Source: an uncultured Bacteroidales bacterium
GTDB lineage: Bacteria; Bacteroidota; Bacteroidia; Bacteroidales; Paludibacteraceae
DNA length: 40,061 nt
Assembly (NCBI GenBank): GCA_900321605.1
Contig: ONWR01000011.1
Location: 56,212-96,272 of the forward strand
Direction: 5' to 3'
The position numbers and the translations under genes were made by a program. Of this stretch, positions 22,329 through 31,356 are shown piece after piece. The notes beneath the pieces are model-generated. The model saw only the letters and a program-made list of their open reading frames with translations, was not told where the DNA came from and searched no databases. The number at the start of each line of letters is the position of its first letter. Positions within the stretch are counted from its first letter, which is position 1.

Positions 22329-23644
22329 AATTGTTCAAGTGTTACTTGTTGTTGTTCTCCGGACGCCATATTCTTGAGCATGACGGTATTGGTGTCCATC
22401 TCGTTACTGCCGACGATGGCAACATATGGGATCTTTTTATCATCGGCGTAACTCATCTGTTTCTTCATCTTCGTCGGTTCAGGATAGACTTCCACGGCGA
22501 TGTTGTTCGCACGGAGCTCTTTAGCCCAACGGAGGGCGTAGCGCAGTTCGTCTTGTCCGAAGGTGGCGAAGAGCACTTGGGTTGTCGATTGCAGCTCTTT
22601 GGGGAACAGATCCAACTCGGTCAGCACATCGTAGATACGATCTGCGCCAAAGGAGATGCCGACACCCGAGACACCCGGCAGACCGAAGATACCCGTCAGA
22701 TTGTCATAACGACCACCACCGGTGATAGAACCGATCTGTGCGTCCAGCGCTTTGACCTCGAAGATAGCACCTGTGTAGTAGTTCAGTCCGCGGGCAAGGC
22801 AGAGATCGAGTTCTAAGTTGAAAGTTGAAAGTTGAGAGTTGAAAGAAGTTGAAAGTTGAGAGTTGACAAGATCAAATATCTCTTCCATCTCGGCGACACC
22901 CTTCAAACCGATCTCGCTGGAGGCGAGGATGGTTTTGAGGGCGGTGAGCTTGTCAGCAGTGGTTCCGCTGAGGTTGAGGATGGGTTGGAGCGAAGCAACC
23001 TGCTCATCGCTCAGACCACGTTCTTTGAGTTCGTTGTTAACGGCTTCTACACCGATCTTATCGAGTTTGTCGATTGCTACGGTGATGTCCACTATCTTAT
23101 CCGGCGCACCGATGACTTCGGCGATGCCAGCAAGGATCTTACGGTTGTTGATATGCAGGCACACACGAATGCCGAGACGGCGATAGACCTCCTCTACGAT
23201 CTGGATGAGCTCCAACTCACCGAGCAGGCTGTCCGAACCAATGACATCCACATCGCATTGATAGAACTCGCGGTACCTTCCTTTCTGCGGACGGTCGGCA
23301 CGCCAAACGGGCTGAATCTGGAAGCGCTTGAAGGGGAAAGAGAGCTCTTCGCGGTGTTGTACCACGTAACGCGCAAAAGGAACGGTCAGGTCGTAACGCA
23401 GACCTTTCTCCGGCGCAAGAGAGGCTTTCTCTCCGCTGTTCTGAATGCGGAAAAGGAGTTTGTCGCCTTCTTCTCCGTACTTACCCATCAGGGTACCGAT
23501 GTTCTCCATTGCGGGGGTCTCTATCTGTTGAAAACCATACAAGGAAAAGACACTCTTGATCGTGTCGAAGATATAATTGCGGCGTGCCATTTCGAGTTGA
23601 CCGAAGTCACGCGTGCCTTTGGGAATACTGGGTTTCTGTGCCAT
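22313..23644 (-). CDS. hisS: Histidyl-tRNA synthetase
   Basis: HisRS charges tRNA-His. The 443-aa product starts at ATG 23644 ([20 protein letters not shown]) and shows class II motif 2 ([20 protein letters not shown]), the histidine-specific [14 protein letters not shown] and motif 3 region ([12 protein letters not shown] with [13 protein letters not shown]), and the C-terminal anticodon-binding domain. Between EEIFDLV and [10 protein letters not shown] a heptad repeat adds about 17 residues rich in Asn, Ser, Gln and Thr (259-277). Homologues have a short link there. The gene follows waaA across the second palindromic element and overlaps DUF1599. Confidence 0.95.
   Translation of the reverse strand: MAQKPSIPKGTRDFGQLEMARRNYIFDTIKSVFSLYGFQQIETPAMENIGTLMGKYGEEGDKLLFRIQNSGEKASLAPEKGLRYDLTVPFARYVVQHREELSFPFKRFQIQPVWRADRPQKGRYREFYQCDVDVIGSDSLLGELELIQIVEEVYRRLGIRVCLHINNRKILAGIAEVIGAPDKIVDITVAIDKLDKIGVEAVNNELKERGLSDEQVASLQPILNLSGTTADKLTALKTILASSEIGLKGVAEMEEIFDLVNSQLSTSFNSQLSTFNLELDLCLARGLNYYTGAIFEVKALDAQIGSITGGGRYDNLTGIFGLPGVSGVGISFGADRIYDVLTELDLFPKELQSTTQVLFATFGQDELRYALRWAKELRANNIAVEVYPEPTKMKKQMSYADDKKIPYVAIVGSNEMDTNTVMLKNMASGEQQQVTLEQLCTIL
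22812..22870 (-). repeat. Heptad array inside hisS (TGAAAGT/TGAGAGT units)
   Basis: On the plus strand TCTAAGT, TGAAAGT, TGAAAGT, TGAGAGT, TGAAAGAAGT, TGAAAGT, TGAGAGT and TGACAAG follow each other, a minisatellite inside an essential gene without loss of frame. Confidence 0.85.
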
Positions 23645-23785
23645 AGTCAAACAATTTATAATTTATAATTCACAAATTACAAAGCGTCCTACAAAGTTCT
23701 GTACAAAGATATGAGTCCGTACGGATCTTTTCAGTTTGCACCAAATTCCGCGAGCCCTTTGTGAATTGTGAATTGTGATTTGTTA
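23645..23785. repeat. Palindromic intergenic element, copy 2
   Basis: This element lies between waaA and hisS. Heptads of ATTTATA/ATTCACA type on one side and TGTGAATTGTGAATTG on the other enclose a core with AGTCCGTACGGA at 23714-23725 and TTTTCAGTTTG. The outer part AAAGCGTCCTA matches the reverse complement of the far side of copy 1 (TAGGACGCTTT), and GAGCCCTTTGTGAATTGTGA matches that of the near side. Confidence 0.7.
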
Positions 23786-25021
23786 ATTAAATATCTCGTT
23801 ATAGATCTTCTCGGTGGCGCCGGTTTCGGCAGCGACGTAGGCTGCGGCTTTGGCACCTATCTCTTGATATTGGTCGAGGGCGGTGTCGAAAGCTTCTTCC
23901 GCCTCTTTGTAATTCTTGATACTTCGTGCAGCGCCGGAAGCAATCAGACCTTTGGCTTCGCGGAAATGCTGGTAGTTCGGTCCGAAGAGAACCGGCACAC
24001 CATAGACTGCCGCCTCGATGGTGTTATGAATACCAACTCCGAAACCGCCGCCTATATACGCCACTTGGCAGTACCGGTAGATCGATGAGAGCATGCCGAT
24101 GGTGTCGATCACCAGTACTTGCGCATTGCTCACTACTTTGCGGCACGCCTCCGCTGAGGGCAGGTTTGCCAAAGAGCTATACCGCACAAACCGACCTTTG
24201 AGCAGGTTGAAGATGAAATGCATATGCTTCTCGTGTATCTCGTGCGGCACAAGAATCAGTTTGGTATCCGGGTGCTCGTGTATGTAACGCGCCAAGAGCT
24301 GTTCATCTTTCGGCCACGTGCTACCGGCTACGATAACCCGTTCGCTACCTTCTGCAAAAGCGGCGATGGGCGCTAACTTAGCGGCACGATTCGGGTCTCC
24401 GTTTTCGAGTGCTGCCAAGATGTCGCGTACGCGGTCAAAACGTGTGTCACCTACGATGGAGCAATGCGTGATACCGTGTTTCTGCAGTAGTTGACACGAT
24501 GCCTCGTCCTGCACGTAGATATGCGTGAAGCAGCGGAGTAAGGCGAGATAGGGTTTGCCCCAAGGCAGGAAGAAGAGTTGCCTCGGACGGAAGATAGCCG
24601 AGATGCTATAGGTCGGAATAGCCCGTTTCTTGAGTTCATGCAGATAGGCAGGCCAAAACTCGTACTTGACGAAGATAGCCATCTTGGGTTGCAGTGCATC
24701 GAGGAACCGACGTGCGTTGCTACGTGTAGCGAAAGGCAGGTACAGCACGTGATCCACACGGTCGTAGTTCTTACGCAACTCATAGCCAGAAGGCGAGAAG
24801 AACGTCAGCACGATGCGGCGGTTAGGCTGCTCTTTGCGCAAACGCTCAATGAGCGGACGTGCCTGCTCGAACTCGCCCACCGACGACACATGGATCCAAA
24901 CGGCTCCTTTGCCGATATGCTTCAATGCCTCCTTGCTCTGCTTCTGACCCTCCACCATCAGACGCGCTTTGCGATGACCGAACAGAGCGGCGAGACGTAT
25001 CATTAGAAAGTAAAAAATCAT
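23783..25021 (-). CDS. waaA: 3-deoxy-D-manno-octulosonic acid (Kdo) transferase
   Basis: WaaA adds Kdo to lipid A at the inner membrane. The 412-aa GT30-type product has an N-terminal membrane anchor (MIFYFLMIRLAALFGHRKA), IWIHVSSVGEFEQARPLIE-type opening (here VWIHVSSVGEFEQARPL), ILTFFSPSGYELRKNY-like (VLTFFSPSGYELRKNY), EFWPAYLHELKKR, VAGSTWPKDEQLL, and the C-terminal donor site YIGGGFGVGIHNTIEAAVYG with PVLFGPNYQHFREA. Length is typical for Bacteroidetes. The promoter at 25053-25084 is back to back with that of tsaD. It heads waaA, hisS, DUF1599, DoxX-like and the AraC-type gene. Confidence 0.94.
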   Translation of the reverse strand: MIFYFLMIRLAALFGHRKARLMVEGQKQSKEALKHIGKGAVWIHVSSVGEFEQARPLIERLRKEQPNRRIVLTFFSPSGYELRKNYDRVDHVLYLPFATRSNARRFLDALQPKMAIFVKYEFWPAYLHELKKRAIPTYSISAIFRPRQLFFLPWGKPYLALLRCFTHIYVQDEASCQLLQKHGITHCSIVGDTRFDRVRDILAALENGDPNRAAKLAPIAAFAEGSERVIVAGSTWPKDEQLLARYIHEHPDTKLILVPHEIHEKHMHFIFNLLKGRFVRYSSLANLPSAEACRKVVSNAQVLVIDTIGMLSSIYRYCQVAYIGGGFGVGIHNTIEAAVYGVPVLFGPNYQHFREAKGLIASGAARSIKNYKEAEEAFDTALDQYQEIGAKAAAYVAAETGATEKIYNEIFN

Positions 25022-25052
25022 AATGACTCAATAAAAATTCTTAAAAAGCGTG

Positions 25053-25084
25053 CAAAGTTACAACTTTTTTTCAATATAAACAAA
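25053..25084 (-). promoter_or_regulatory. waaA promoter (divergent)
   Basis: On the minus strand, TTTG (25084-25081) and TAACTTTG (25060-25053) are 20 bp apart. The -33 box is four bases from that of the opposite promoter. Confidence 0.8.
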
Positions 25085-25088
25085 TTTA

Positions 25089-25120
25089 TTTGCATAATTG
25101 CAGAAAAATGTGTACCTTTG
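25089..25120 (+). promoter_or_regulatory. tsaD promoter (divergent)
   Basis: TTTG 25089-25092 and TACCTTTG 25113-25120 are 20 bp apart. The leader to ATG 25140 is short, about 13 bases. Confidence 0.8.
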
Positions 25121-25139
25121 CAGCCGTTTTTGTGAAATT

Positions 25140-26186
25140 ATGAAAAAATCAACCGTTATATTAGCCATCGAGAGCAGTTGTGACGATACATCGTCAGCAG
25201 TCATTGTAGATGGTATCTTGCGCAGCAATGTGATTGCGTCGCAGAAGGTACATGAGGAGTTCGGAGGCGTAGTGCCTGAGTTGGCGAGTCGTGCCCATCA
25301 GCAGAATATCCTGCCGGTAGTGGACACCGCGCTCAAGCGTGCGGGGGTGACGAAAGAGGATATCTCGGCAATCGCTTTTACCCGCGGACCGGGATTATTG
25401 GGTTCGCTTTTGGTCGGCACGTCGTTTGCCAAAGGTTTGGCGCTCTCGCTCAATGTGCCGATTATTGATGTGAACCATCTGCAGGGTCACGTGTTAGCGC
25501 ATTTCGTGGAGGACGGAACCGGTCTGCTGCATCCCTCTTTTCCGTTCTTGTGCCTCTTGGTCAGCGGTGGAAACAGCCAGATCGTGCTGGTGAAAGCGTA
25601 TAACGAAATGGAGATCATCGGTCAGACCATTGATGATGCTGCCGGTGAGGCATTCGATAAATGCGCCAAGGTGCTGGGTCTGCCTTACCCGGGAGGACCG
25701 TGGATAGACAAACTTGCCAAGCTTGGCGATGCGACCAAATATCCGTTTGCCAAACCCAATATCGCGGGCTATGACTACTCGTTCTCGGGGCTCAAGACCT
25801 CGTTCCTCTATACGCTCCGCGATTTGCTGAAGGCGCACGGTGTGGAGACGATCGATGAGTTGGCACAAAAGATACCTAATCTGCGGGAAGATATGTGCGC
25901 CAGTTTGCAGGCTACGGTAGTGGATATCTTGATGAAGAAACTCAAGAAAGCAGCGAAGGACTTAGGTATCTCGCAGGTAGCCGTTGCAGGAGGTGTGAGT
26001 GCCAATAGTGCGCTGCGGCAGGCATTCATCGACTACGGAAAGAAATACCATTGGGAGGTCTTCATTCCGCCTTTTAGTTTCACCACCGATAATGCGGCGA
26101 TGATTTGTCAGGCAGGTTATTTTAAATATTTAGGAAAAGAATTTTGTGCCATCGACGAAGTGCCGTTTGCGAAGACGCAAATATAG
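25140..26186 (+). CDS. tsaD: tRNA N6-adenosine threonylcarbamoyltransferase
   Basis: TsaD transfers threonylcarbamoyl to A37 of ANN-decoding tRNAs. ATG 25140 (MKKSTVILAIESSCDDTSSA) is chosen because an upstream in-frame ATG at 25098 lies inside the promoter. The 348-aa protein has the metal-binding HxxxH (DVNHLQGHVLAHF), the ATPase motifs of the ASKHA fold (LLVSGGNSQIVLV, DDAAGEAFDKCAKVLGLPYP) and the C-terminal VAGGVSANSALRQAF with FTTDNAAMI. All expected residues are present. A heptad linker beginning in its stop codon leads to the exosortase gene. Confidence 0.97.
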   Translation: MKKSTVILAIESSCDDTSSAVIVDGILRSNVIASQKVHEEFGGVVPELASRAHQQNILPVVDTALKRAGVTKEDISAIAFTRGPGLLGSLLVGTSFAKGLALSLNVPIIDVNHLQGHVLAHFVEDGTGLLHPSFPFLCLLVSGGNSQIVLVKAYNEMEIIGQTIDDAAGEAFDKCAKVLGLPYPGGPWIDKLAKLGDATKYPFAKPNIAGYDYSFSGLKTSFLYTLRDLLKAHGVETIDELAQKIPNLREDMCASLQATVVDILMKKLKKAAKDLGISQVAVAGGVSANSALRQAFIDYGKKYHWEVFIPPFSFTTDNAAMICQAGYFKYLGKEFCAIDEVPFAKTQI

Positions 26187-26219
26187 TTGAGAGTTGAATG
26201 TTGAAAGTTGAGAGAAGTG
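26185..26219 (+). repeat. Heptad linker between tsaD and the exosortase gene (AGTTGAG units)
   Basis: AGTTGAG, AGTTGAA, TGTTGAA, AGTTGAG and AGAAGTG start in the tsaD stop codon (TAG) and end at a possible GTG start. Confidence 0.85.
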
Positions 26220-26771
26220 GATAGTAAAAAGTCAATAGTAGTAAGTTTAGCTCCATACAAGGACGTTTTGATCTTTATGGTGACGCTGTTGGTGGCGAAC
26301 TATTTCTGGAAGTTCACCATGGTGGGCGATGAGAACGGGGATGTCGTCACGTGGTTCGGTTTGGATGTCACAGCGCCGTTTGAGTTCATGGCAGCGCATA
26401 TTGCGTCGGTGGTCTTTTGGCTCTTGGATCTCTTCCGCGATACCGCGTATATGGTGGGTGACCACACGATCCGTTTCGAGTCCGGCAGCGGTACGTCCAT
26501 CATCTGGGGCTGCTCGGGACTCAAACAGAGTTTTATTTGGATCTGTCTGATCTTAACGGTTCAAGGAGGCTGGAAACATAAGATCTGGTTTATCCCCTTC
26601 GGTTTGGTTTGTTGCTACGCGTTTAATATCCTGCGTATATTCCTTATTTCGCTATTCATAGAGTTTCATCCGAGTTGGTTTCCGGTGCTCCATGACTACA
26701 TCTTCAAATACGCTTTCTATGCCATGATGTTCGGTCTCTGGGTCTGGTTTGTAGAGAAATGGAAGAATTAA
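26217..26771 (+). CDS. Exosortase/archaeosortase-family membrane peptidase
   Basis: This is an integral membrane cysteine transpeptidase-like protein of about 184 residues. The catalytic triad candidates are Cys99 in IIWGCSGLKQSFIW, Arg140 in NILRIFLIS and His159 in VLHDYIFKYAFYA, the order found in exosortases. Five to six membrane helices are visible. The start is uncertain: GTG 26217 lies at the end of a heptad linker and a TTG lies nine bases upstream. Exosortases cleave and anchor proteins with a C-terminal tripartite signal; no such substrate was noticed in the window. Its 3' end overlaps the converging antiporter gene by four bases. Confidence 0.85.
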   Translation: MDSKKSIVVSLAPYKDVLIFMVTLLVANYFWKFTMVGDENGDVVTWFGLDVTAPFEFMAAHIASVVFWLLDLFRDTAYMVGDHTIRFESGSGTSIIWGCSGLKQSFIWICLILTVQGGWKHKIWFIPFGLVCCYAFNILRIFLISLFIEFHPSWFPVLHDYIFKYAFYAMMFGLWVWFVEKWKN

Positions 26772-28621
26772 CCTTTCTGTATTTTCTCCACGATTTTCTT
26801 TTTGATCGTACTGATGATAGACCAAGTGCGGCTTGCCTGCGTGTTGTCGCCGGTGAGGATATCCGGTATAGCGGCACCGGTCTGCTGCTCGGGGTAAACG
26901 ACCATGTAACTATGGTCGGTGAAGAACTTACCTAACACATCCGGTACTTGCTCAAAGAGCGGGTTGTAACTCGGGGTAGAAGGACGGGCATTGATAAGCA
27001 CAATCAGGTCGTCCTGCTTCATCTGTTTGGCAATCATCAGCACATCTTCCCACGCTTCCATCTCTCGATATGACGCACGGAGGAATTTTCCTTTGCGTCG
27101 GCAGAATGCCTGCAGGGCGTGCTGGGTCTCTTCGTTGGTATAGAAGATGACGCGTGCACCTATCTGGCTGCTCAGTCTTCGTACCAGACCGAAACAGGAG
27201 ATGAAATCATGCTCTTTCTCGGCATAGCGCGGCACCGCTACCAAGAGCCTGTTGATCGTGTTCAGCGGTTGAGCAGGGTGATAAATGATCGCCGCTTTGC
27301 TTTGGCTGTTGATGAGCGTGTGGGCATCGCTCCAGTCGCTCTCAGAGGATAACTCGGGTTCGTTCAGTTCGCTTAGCTCGCTTAACTCTTTGAGTTCGTA
27401 GTGCCGGTTCTCGCCCACCGTCAGCATGAGCCATTGGTTATTCGTTTTTTCTGCTTCAAGACGCGCTTCTTCCTGCAAGGCAAGCCGTTTAGCAGCATAC
27501 TCGGTGATGAACGAAGACGAGGAGCAGAGGGCAAGGATCATCACCACGGAGGCATTGAGGATCTCGGTGTTGAAGATGCCGGTCTCATAACCGATGGTGA
27601 CGATCGCCAAGGTGCCTGCTGCCGTAGCGTGAGTCAGACCGAACATGAGTTGTCGCTCTACCGGCTGCATGCCGAAGTTCTTCTGGGCAATCCATGCGGC
27701 TATCCATTTACCGATGAGTTTGGTAGCAACCATCACCACCGCGATGATAAGCGTCGTCCAGCTGTTCCAGATCAGCGAGGCATCAATCAGAAAACCTACA
27801 CCTAAGAGGAACAACGGCACGAATATATTGTTTCCCACGAAGTTGATGCGCATCATCACGGGACTGAGGTTAGGCACCAACTTGTTCATCGCTGCACCGC
27901 AGATGAAAGCACCAAGGATGCCTTCCAAACCCGACCAGTCTGCCAGCAAGGCAGAGACCACCATCACGGTCATCACCACAAGGAAACCCGTGTTCGGGTC
28001 TTGCGTATGTTTGAAGAACCGCTGTACAAGCCACGGGAAGACGATGGTGATGAGCACGACCGTAATGACCACACGGGCAATGAGGGTGCCTGTGGTCATA
28101 GCGTCGGTATAGATGAAGTTACTCTTGATGATGGCTAACACGAATAGGGCAAGGGAGATCGTGAGCATCGTACCGCCTACGGCGATGTTCACCGCGCTGT
28201 TTTTCTGCACACCATAACGGCTCACGATAGGGTACGTCATCAGCGTGTGACTGCCGTACATAGCACCCAGCAGCGTACTCGTTACCCCGTTGAAACCCAA
28301 GGCTAAACCGCTCAGTACACCTAACACGAAAGGTACGATGAACGAATAGAAACCGAAGAGAAAGGAGTAGTTACGATGTTGCCGGAAGTCATTGATATCC
28401 ACCTCAATACCCGCTTGGAGCATGATATAGAGGATACCGATCTTACCCAAAGCCTGAATCGCATCGCTGCCCTGAAACAGATGAAGACCATTGGGACCCA
28501 CGATACATCCCACAATGATAAACCCGACAATACTCGGGATGCGTATCTTGCGGCACACCATCGGCACTACCAGAACGATGGCAAGCAAAAGGGCAATGAT
28601 GATTAATGGGTTTGTGATCAT
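26768..28621 (-). CDS. CPA2-family cation:proton antiporter
   Basis: This 617-aa membrane transporter has about twelve helices in the first 390 residues (VGFIIVGCIVGPNGLHLF, YIMLQAGIEVDINDF, GAMYGSHTLMTYPIVSRYG, GAFICGAAMNKLVP, FVPLFLLGVGFLID), the Na/H exchanger (Kef-type) fold. A cytoplasmic domain of about 190 residues follows (VAVPRYAEKEHDFISCFGLV to FYTNEETQHAL), resembling universal-stress-type domains. Between them a run ELKELSELSELNEPELSSE is encoded by 9-bp repeats. The start codon overlaps the uvrA stop (ATGA), so it is translationally coupled to uvrA. It probably exchanges K+ or Na+ for protons. Confidence 0.9.
   Translation of the reverse strand: MITNPLIIIALLLAIVLVVPMVCRKIRIPSIVGFIIVGCIVGPNGLHLFQGSDAIQALGKIGILYIMLQAGIEVDINDFRQHRNYSFLFGFYSFIVPFVLGVLSGLALGFNGVTSTLLGAMYGSHTLMTYPIVSRYGVQKNSAVNIAVGGTMLTISLALFVLAIIKSNFIYTDAMTTGTLIARVVITVVLITIVFPWLVQRFFKHTQDPNTGFLVVMTVMVVSALLADWSGLEGILGAFICGAAMNKLVPNLSPVMMRINFVGNNIFVPLFLLGVGFLIDASLIWNSWTTLIIAVVMVATKLIGKWIAAWIAQKNFGMQPVERQLMFGLTHATAAGTLAIVTIGYETGIFNTEILNASVVMILALCSSSSFITEYAAKRLALQEEARLEAEKTNNQWLMLTVGENRHYELKELSELSELNEPELSSESDWSDAHTLINSQSKAAIIYHPAQPLNTINRLLVAVPRYAEKEHDFISCFGLVRRLSSQIGARVIFYTNEETQHALQAFCRRKGKFLRASYREMEAWEDVLMIAKQMKQDDLIVLINARPSTPSYNPLFEQVPDVLGKFFTDHSYMVVYPEQQTGAAIPDILTGDNTQASRTWSIISTIKKKIVEKIQKG
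27363..27398 (-). repeat. 9-bp repeats inside the antiporter gene
   Basis: TTCAGTTCG, CTTAGCTCG, CTTAACTCT and TTGAGTTCG on the plus strand encode the ELS-type repeat between the membrane and cytoplasmic domains. They are more degenerate than the 7-bp arrays. Confidence 0.55.
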
Positions 28622-31275
28622 ATGAATTTTCCGGTGATGCTTTTGGGGTTGTTGCGCAGGTCTTCGACCGTTCCTTCGGCGACCACGGTACCGCCTCCTC
28701 GTCCGCCTTCGGGACCCATGTCGATGATCCAGTTACAAGCGCGGATGACATCGGTGTTGTGCTCTATAATAAGGACGGTGTTACCTTTCTCCACTAACCG
28801 ACGCAGCACGCCTAAGAGCACGCGGATGTCCTCAAAATGCAGACCTGTCGTCGGTTCGTCTAATATATATAAGGTCTTACCCGTGGACGGACGGGAGAGC
28901 TCGGTCGCTAATTTGATACGCTGACTCTCACCGCCGCTGAGGCTTGTGGACGATTGACCAAGTTTGATGTAACCGAGTCCGACGTCTTGGATCGTTTTGA
29001 TCTTACGAAGGATCTTCGGCTGCGGCTCGAAGAACTCCACGGCTTGGTTCACCGTCATCTCCAAGATGTCAGCGATGGTCTTACCTTTCCACCGCACTTC
29101 GAGGGTCTCACGGTTGTAGCGCTGACCGCCGCACACTTCGCAGGGCACATACACATCCGGCATGAAATGCATCTGGATCGTCTTGTAGCCGTTACCCATA
29201 CACTCCTCGCATCGTCCGCCTTTGGCGTTGAACGAGAAACGACCTGCTTTCCATCCTCGTATCTTCGCTTCCGGCAGCTGGGCAAAGAGATCACGGATGT
29301 CGTTGAACACATTCGTATAAGTCGCCGGATTAGAGCGAGGCGTACGACCAATAGGCGATTGATCGACATTGATGATCTTATCGATGAACTGAACGCCCTC
29401 AATGCTCTTATAGGGCAGCGGGGCAGTCTTGGAGCGATAGAACTTCTGACTCAGAATAGGGTAGAGCGTCTGGTTGATCAAGGTGCTCTTTCCACTGCCG
29501 CTCACACCGGTCACGCAGACCATCTGACCCAACGGAATCTTCACCGTCACGTTCTTGAGGTTATTCCCCGTACATCCGCTGAGGGTGATGAATTGTCCTA
29601 CAGCGTCAGCGGTCTTACAGTGCAACGGTCCTACAGGCGAAGCCGGTCTTACAGCCTTATCTCCTCGGAGATAAGAGGCGGTCAGCGTATCTGCTTTCAG
29701 CAGATCGCTTGGCGTGCCACTAAAGAGCACATTACCGCCCAAACGACCGGCTTTCGGACCGATGTCCACGATCCAGTCTGCCTCGCGCATCATCTGCTCG
29801 TCGTGCTCCACGACGATGACGGAGTTATTCATGTCGCGCAACTCCTTGAGGCTGTCGATGAGACGTTGGTTATCGCGTTGATGCAAACCGATGGAAGGCT
29901 CGTCAAGGATGTACAGCACGTTCACCAAACGGCTACCGATCTGCGTAGCCAGACGTATTCTCTGGCTCTCACCGCCCGAGAGAGACTCGCTCGAACGGTT
30001 CAGAGAGAGATAACTCAGTCCCACCGATTGCATGAACCGAAGCCTGGTGATGATCTCTTTGAGAATAGGTTCCGCGATCGATTGCTGTTTGGAGGTAAGA
30101 CCTTCTTCGTTCTTCTCCTCTGAGGGAACTTGGAAACGTTCTAAGGTGGTGATCAACTCGTCTATATCCATCTCGGAAAGGTCAGAGATAGAGTATTTGC
30201 CAAGCCGGTAACTGAGGGACTCTTTGCTCAGACGTTTACCGTGACATTCGGGACAAACGACGTATTCCTCCTGCTCTTCCTCCTCTTCGGAGATAGTAGC
30301 TGCCGATAACTCTTGCAACTCTTCCCACCAGTTATCCTGTTGGATCGCTTCATCGAAGGTATCTGACTGCTGAAGGCTGATCTCTGAACTCTTTATTCTT
30401 CCCAGTCCTTTGCAGCACGGACACCACCCCGATGGGCTGTTGAACGAGAAAGTGTGAGGAGCAGGCTCTTGGTAGCTGAGTCCGGTCTCGGGGCACATCA
30501 GGTTACGGCTCATGAAACGGGTGTTCCCTGCTTCGTCAGCAATCATCATGATACCGTTGCCCTGCGTCATCGCACGATCCACCGACTGCCGAATACGACG
30601 TGTATCTACATCCTTTGTACATTGTACATCGTCCCTTTGTACTTTCAATCGATCCACTACCACCTCGATGCTGTGCGTCTTGTAGCGATCCAGTTTCATG
30701 CCCGCTACTATCTCTTGCACCTCGCCGTCCACACGCACATGGACGAACCCTTTCTTGCGGATCGTCTCGAAAAGCTCCTTGTAGTGTCCTTTGCGCCCAT
30801 TAACGAGAGGTGCTAACAGCAAGATCTTCTTGCCGCCGTACTCACGGATGATGAGGTTGATGATCTGCTCGTCCGTGAACTTAATCATCGGTTTGCCGGA
30901 GAGGTACGAATAGGCTTGTCCGGCGCGGGCATAGAGAAGACGCAGGAAATCATACACCTCGGTGATCGTACCTACTGTCGAACGAGGGTTCTTGGTGGTG
31001 GTCTTCTGATCAATGGAGATCACCGGACTCAGACCGGTTATCTTATCTACGTCCGGGCGTTGCATGTTTCCAATGAACCCACGGGCGTACGATGAGAAAG
31101 TCTCCATGTACCGCCTCTGACCTTCAGCGAAGATGGTGTCGAACGCCAACGAAGACTTCCCCGAACCACTGAGACCGGTGATGACCGTCAGTCGTTTGCG
31201 GGGAATAGAGACGCTGATGTTCTTGAGGTTATGCACCCTCGCGCCTATAACTTCTATGTTGCCTTCAGAAAGCAT
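28618..31275 (-). CDS. uvrA: UvrA-type excision-repair ATPase
   Basis: UvrA recognises bulky DNA lesions with UvrB. The 885-aa protein has two ABC ATPase modules: Walker A TGLSGSGKSSLAFD near residue 35 and TGVSGSGKSTLINQ in the second half, signatures LSGGESQRIRLATQIGS and LSGGESQRIKLATEL, plus the zinc modules (CPCCKGLG with CPECHGKRL; CEECMGNGY with CEVCGGQRYN). It is somewhat shorter than the usual 940 or so, and the KPMIKFTDEQ segment suggests the Bacteroidetes UvrA paralogue rather than the canonical copy. A GTAC-box repeat adds [12 protein letters not shown] at about 212-222. It lies downstream of valS, joined by a repeat-only linker. Confidence 0.92.
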   Translation of the reverse strand: MLSEGNIEVIGARVHNLKNISVSIPRKRLTVITGLSGSGKSSLAFDTIFAEGQRRYMETFSSYARGFIGNMQRPDVDKITGLSPVISIDQKTTTKNPRSTVGTITEVYDFLRLLYARAGQAYSYLSGKPMIKFTDEQIINLIIREYGGKKILLLAPLVNGRKGHYKELFETIRKKGFVHVRVDGEVQEIVAGMKLDRYKTHSIEVVVDRLKVQRDDVQCTKDVDTRRIRQSVDRAMTQGNGIMMIADEAGNTRFMSRNLMCPETGLSYQEPAPHTFSFNSPSGWCPCCKGLGRIKSSEISLQQSDTFDEAIQQDNWWEELQELSAATISEEEEEQEEYVVCPECHGKRLSKESLSYRLGKYSISDLSEMDIDELITTLERFQVPSEEKNEEGLTSKQQSIAEPILKEIITRLRFMQSVGLSYLSLNRSSESLSGGESQRIRLATQIGSRLVNVLYILDEPSIGLHQRDNQRLIDSLKELRDMNNSVIVVEHDEQMMREADWIVDIGPKAGRLGGNVLFSGTPSDLLKADTLTASYLRGDKAVRPASPVGPLHCKTADAVGQFITLSGCTGNNLKNVTVKIPLGQMVCVTGVSGSGKSTLINQTLYPILSQKFYRSKTAPLPYKSIEGVQFIDKIINVDQSPIGRTPRSNPATYTNVFNDIRDLFAQLPEAKIRGWKAGRFSFNAKGGRCEECMGNGYKTIQMHFMPDVYVPCEVCGGQRYNRETLEVRWKGKTIADILEMTVNQAVEFFEPQPKILRKIKTIQDVGLGYIKLGQSSTSLSGGESQRIKLATELSRPSTGKTLYILDEPTTGLHFEDIRVLLGVLRRLVEKGNTVLIIEHNTDVIRACNWIIDMGPEGGRGGGTVVAEGTVEDLRNNPKSITGKFI
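30612..30642 (-). repeat. GTAC-box repeat inside uvrA
   Basis: The plus strand reads CCTTTGTACATTGTACATCG, then TCCCTTTGTAC. It is identical to the rsgA copy at 12264 across the shared part and encodes [10 protein letters not shown]. Confidence 0.87.
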
Positions 31276-31281
31276 TTTTAG

Positions 31282-31356
31282 TCGTTGGTCGTTGGTCGTT
31301 GGTCGTTGGTCGTTAGTCCACTAATCCACTAATCCACTAACCCACTAATCCACTCA
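31282..31356 (-). repeat. Repeat-only linker between valS and uvrA (7-bp and 8-bp arrays)
   Basis: Five 7-bp units (TCGTTGG four times, TCGTTAG) are followed by five 8-bp units (TCCACTAA with variants). The last unit contains the valS stop codon. The junction has no other sequence except TTTTTAG next to the uvrA start. Confidence 0.9.

Noticed and set aside
13033-23785. A complete insertion sequence for the paired intergenic elements
   Set aside because: The copies are only about 140 bp, contain no ORF, and no target-site duplication could be identified by eye.
28954-30123. A 389-codon plus-strand open frame
   Set aside because: It is antisense to the UvrA ATPase modules and has no start context or family pattern.
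31276-31356. Regular repeats suggestive of a CRISPR array
   Set aside because: The units are 7-8 bp with no spacers, and no cas genes are present.
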